Positions 59,506-60,712 of a stretch of 60,712 bases of DNA are shown here, piece by piece (positions within the stretch are counted from its first letter, which is position 1; the number at the start of each line of letters is the position of its first letter). The translations under genes and the position numbers were made by a program. Location of the stretch: the NCBI RefSeq assembly GCF_026013475.1, contig NZ_JAPDPH010000013.1, positions 1 to 60,712 of the forward strand, read 5' to 3'. The notes under the pieces were generated by a model, which saw nothing but the letters and a program-made list of their open reading frames with translations, did not search any database and was not told where the DNA came from. This DNA is from Micromonospora yasonensis (GTDB taxonomy: Bacteria; Actinomycetota; Actinomycetes; Mycobacteriales; Micromonosporaceae).

Positions 59506-60712
59506 ATGGCCGAGTTCTCGCTCGACCTGAACGAGGAACAGCGGGATCTCCGCGACTGGGTGCACGGCTTCGCCGCCGAGGTCGTGCGCCCGGCCGCGGC
59601 CGAGTGGGACGCCCGGGAGGAGACTCCCTGGCCGATCATCAAGGAGGCGGCGAAGGTCGGCCTCTACGGCTTCGAGTTCCTCGCCACCTGCTGGGCCGAC
59701 CCCTCCGGCCTCTCCCTGCCGATCGCCAGCGAAGAGCTGTTCTGGGGCGACGCCGGCATCGGCCTCAGCATCTTCGGCACCTCCCTCGCGGTCGCCGCCA
59801 TCTACGGCGCCGGCACCCCGGACCAGCTCGTCGAGTGGGTCCCGCGGTGCTTCGGCGACGTCGACGAGCCGGCCGTCGCCGCGTTCTGCACGACGGAGCC
59901 GGAGGCCGGCTCGGACGTCGGTGCGATGCGGACCCGCGCCGTCTACGACGAGGCCACCGACGAGTGGGTGCTCAACGGGCAGAAGGCGTACGCCACCAAC
60001 GGCGGGATCGCCGGGGTGCACGTGGTCACCGCCTCGGTCGAGCCCGAGCTGGGCTCGCGGGGGCAGGCCGCGTTCGTCGTACCGCCGGGCACGCCGGGGC
60101 TCAACGCCACCCGCAAGCTCCGCAAGCTCGGGCTGCGCGCGTCCCACACCGCCGACGTCTTCCTCGACGACGTACGGGTGCCGGGGCGCTGCCTGCTCGG
60201 CGGCAAGGATGCTCTGGACGAGCGGATCGCCCGGGCCCGCTCCGGGCAGCGCGCCTCCGGCCAGGCGGCGATGCGCACCTTCGAGCTGTCCCGACCGACC
60301 GTCGGCGCCCAGGCGCTCGGCGTGGCCCGTGCCGCGTACGAGTACGCCCTGGACTACGCGAAGGAACGGGTCCAGTTCGGACGGCCGATCATCGCGAACC
60401 AGGCGGTCGCGTTCGCGCTCGCCGACATGAAGATGGAGATCGACGCGGCCCGGCTGCTGGTCTGGCGGGCCTCCTGGATGGGCCGCAACAACCGGCCGTT
60501 CAGCGCGGGCGAGGGCTCGATGTCCAAGCTCAAGGCCGGCGAGGTGGCCGTCTCGGTCACCGACCGGGCGGTCCAGCTCCTCGGCGGCGCCGGCTTCCTG
60601 CGCGACCACCCGGTCGAACGCTGGTACCGGGACGCCAAGATCTACACCATCTTCGAAGGAACCTCCGAGATCCAGCGCCTGGTCATCTCCCGGGCCATCT
60701 CCGGGATGCAGA
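59506..60712 (+). CDS. Acyl-CoA dehydrogenase, 3' partial (FadE5-like)
   Basis: 402 codons before the window ends without a stop. N-terminal helical domain, then FCTTEPEAGSDVGAM (FAD/substrate) and RKLGLRASHTADVFLDDVRVPG, and a C-terminal domain with QLLGGAGFLRDHPVERWYRD and FEGTSEIQRL. The catalytic Glu is in IFEGTSE. Resembles FadE5 of mycobacteria, which sits beside fadA2-fabG4-htdX. FAD-dependent first step of beta-oxidation. Confidence 0.92.
   Translation, partial: MAEFSLDLNEEQRDLRDWVHGFAAEVVRPAAAEWDAREETPWPIIKEAAKVGLYGFEFLATCWADPSGLSLPIASEELFWGDAGIGLSIFGTSLAVAAIYGAGTPDQLVEWVPRCFGDVDEPAVAAFCTTEPEAGSDVGAMRTRAVYDEATDEWVLNGQKAYATNGGIAGVHVVTASVEPELGSRGQAAFVVPPGTPGLNATRKLRKLGLRASHTADVFLDDVRVPGRCLLGGKDALDERIARARSGQRASGQAAMRTFELSRPTVGAQALGVARAAYEYALDYAKERVQFGRPIIANQAVAFALADMKMEIDAARLLVWRASWMGRNNRPFSAGEGSMSKLKAGEVAVSVTDRAVQLLGGAGFLRDHPVERWYRDAKIYTIFEGTSEIQRLVISRAISGMQ

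Overview
The window is high-GC DNA from a Gram-positive actinomycete, most likely Micromonospora or a close relative (Micromonosporaceae). The evidence is pervasive GTG starts, start/stop overlaps of the ATGA and GTGA type, a BldC homologue, DUF397/Xre regulator pairs, F420-type enzymes, and gene order resembling other actinomycetes (purS-purQ-purL, purF-purM, valine dehydrogenase and bldC; and a fadA2/fabG4/htdX-like block next to an FadE5-like acyl-CoA dehydrogenase). Genus assignment is inference; no rRNA is present.

Layout. 1-8381: a tightly overlapping Tad (Flp-type) pilus operon: secreted protein, SAF protein, CpaE-like ATPase, TadA ATPase, TadB, TadC, a small pilin-like protein, two TadE-like pseudopilins, a TadG-like protein and a LysM membrane protein. 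8532-15092: a Rieske membrane protein, an EamA exporter, an Xre/DUF397 regulatory cluster, a crotonase and a flavoprotein disulfide reductase. 15249-20476: a carotenoid block (crtB divergent from crtE-crtI-idi) ending in a MerR/B12-binding regulator of the LitR/CarH type. 20554-21824: a polysaccharide deacetylase and tRNA-Glu, tRNA-Asp, tRNA-Phe. 21783-24832: a small decayed integrative element in tRNA-Phe, bounded by 63-bp direct repeats, with a truncated tyrosine integrase, a HIT protein, an SMI1/KNR4 protein and a large inverted repeat.

25034-34959: assorted metabolism, including a solitary substrate-binding lipoprotein whose two halves are in swapped order (apparent circular permutation), a fatty-acid beta-oxidation pair, a Ca-binding-like repeat protein, bldC and valine dehydrogenase. 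35105-36437: a two-gene cyclophane-type RiPP system (radical SAM/SPASM enzyme overlapping a precursor with aromatic-X-Asn motifs) behind a perfect 9-6-9 palindrome. 36536-49335: purine synthesis genes purM, purF, purL, purQ, purS, purB, interspersed with a membrane protein with a very long Gly/Tyr-rich cytoplasmic tail and a ComB-like phosphatase.

49824-60712: lipid metabolism (SDR; thiolase divergent from FabG4-like reductase and MaoC dehydratase), then a compact Nudix-regulator / vWA / divergent PurA-like cassette that I regard as a good candidate for an undescribed nucleotide-linked system, a DedA protein, and a TetR regulator divergent from an SCP2 protein and an acyl-CoA dehydrogenase cut by the window edge. 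Four copies of a GC-rich palindromic element (about 51 bp) lie exactly at gene 3' ends and several of them supply stop codons.
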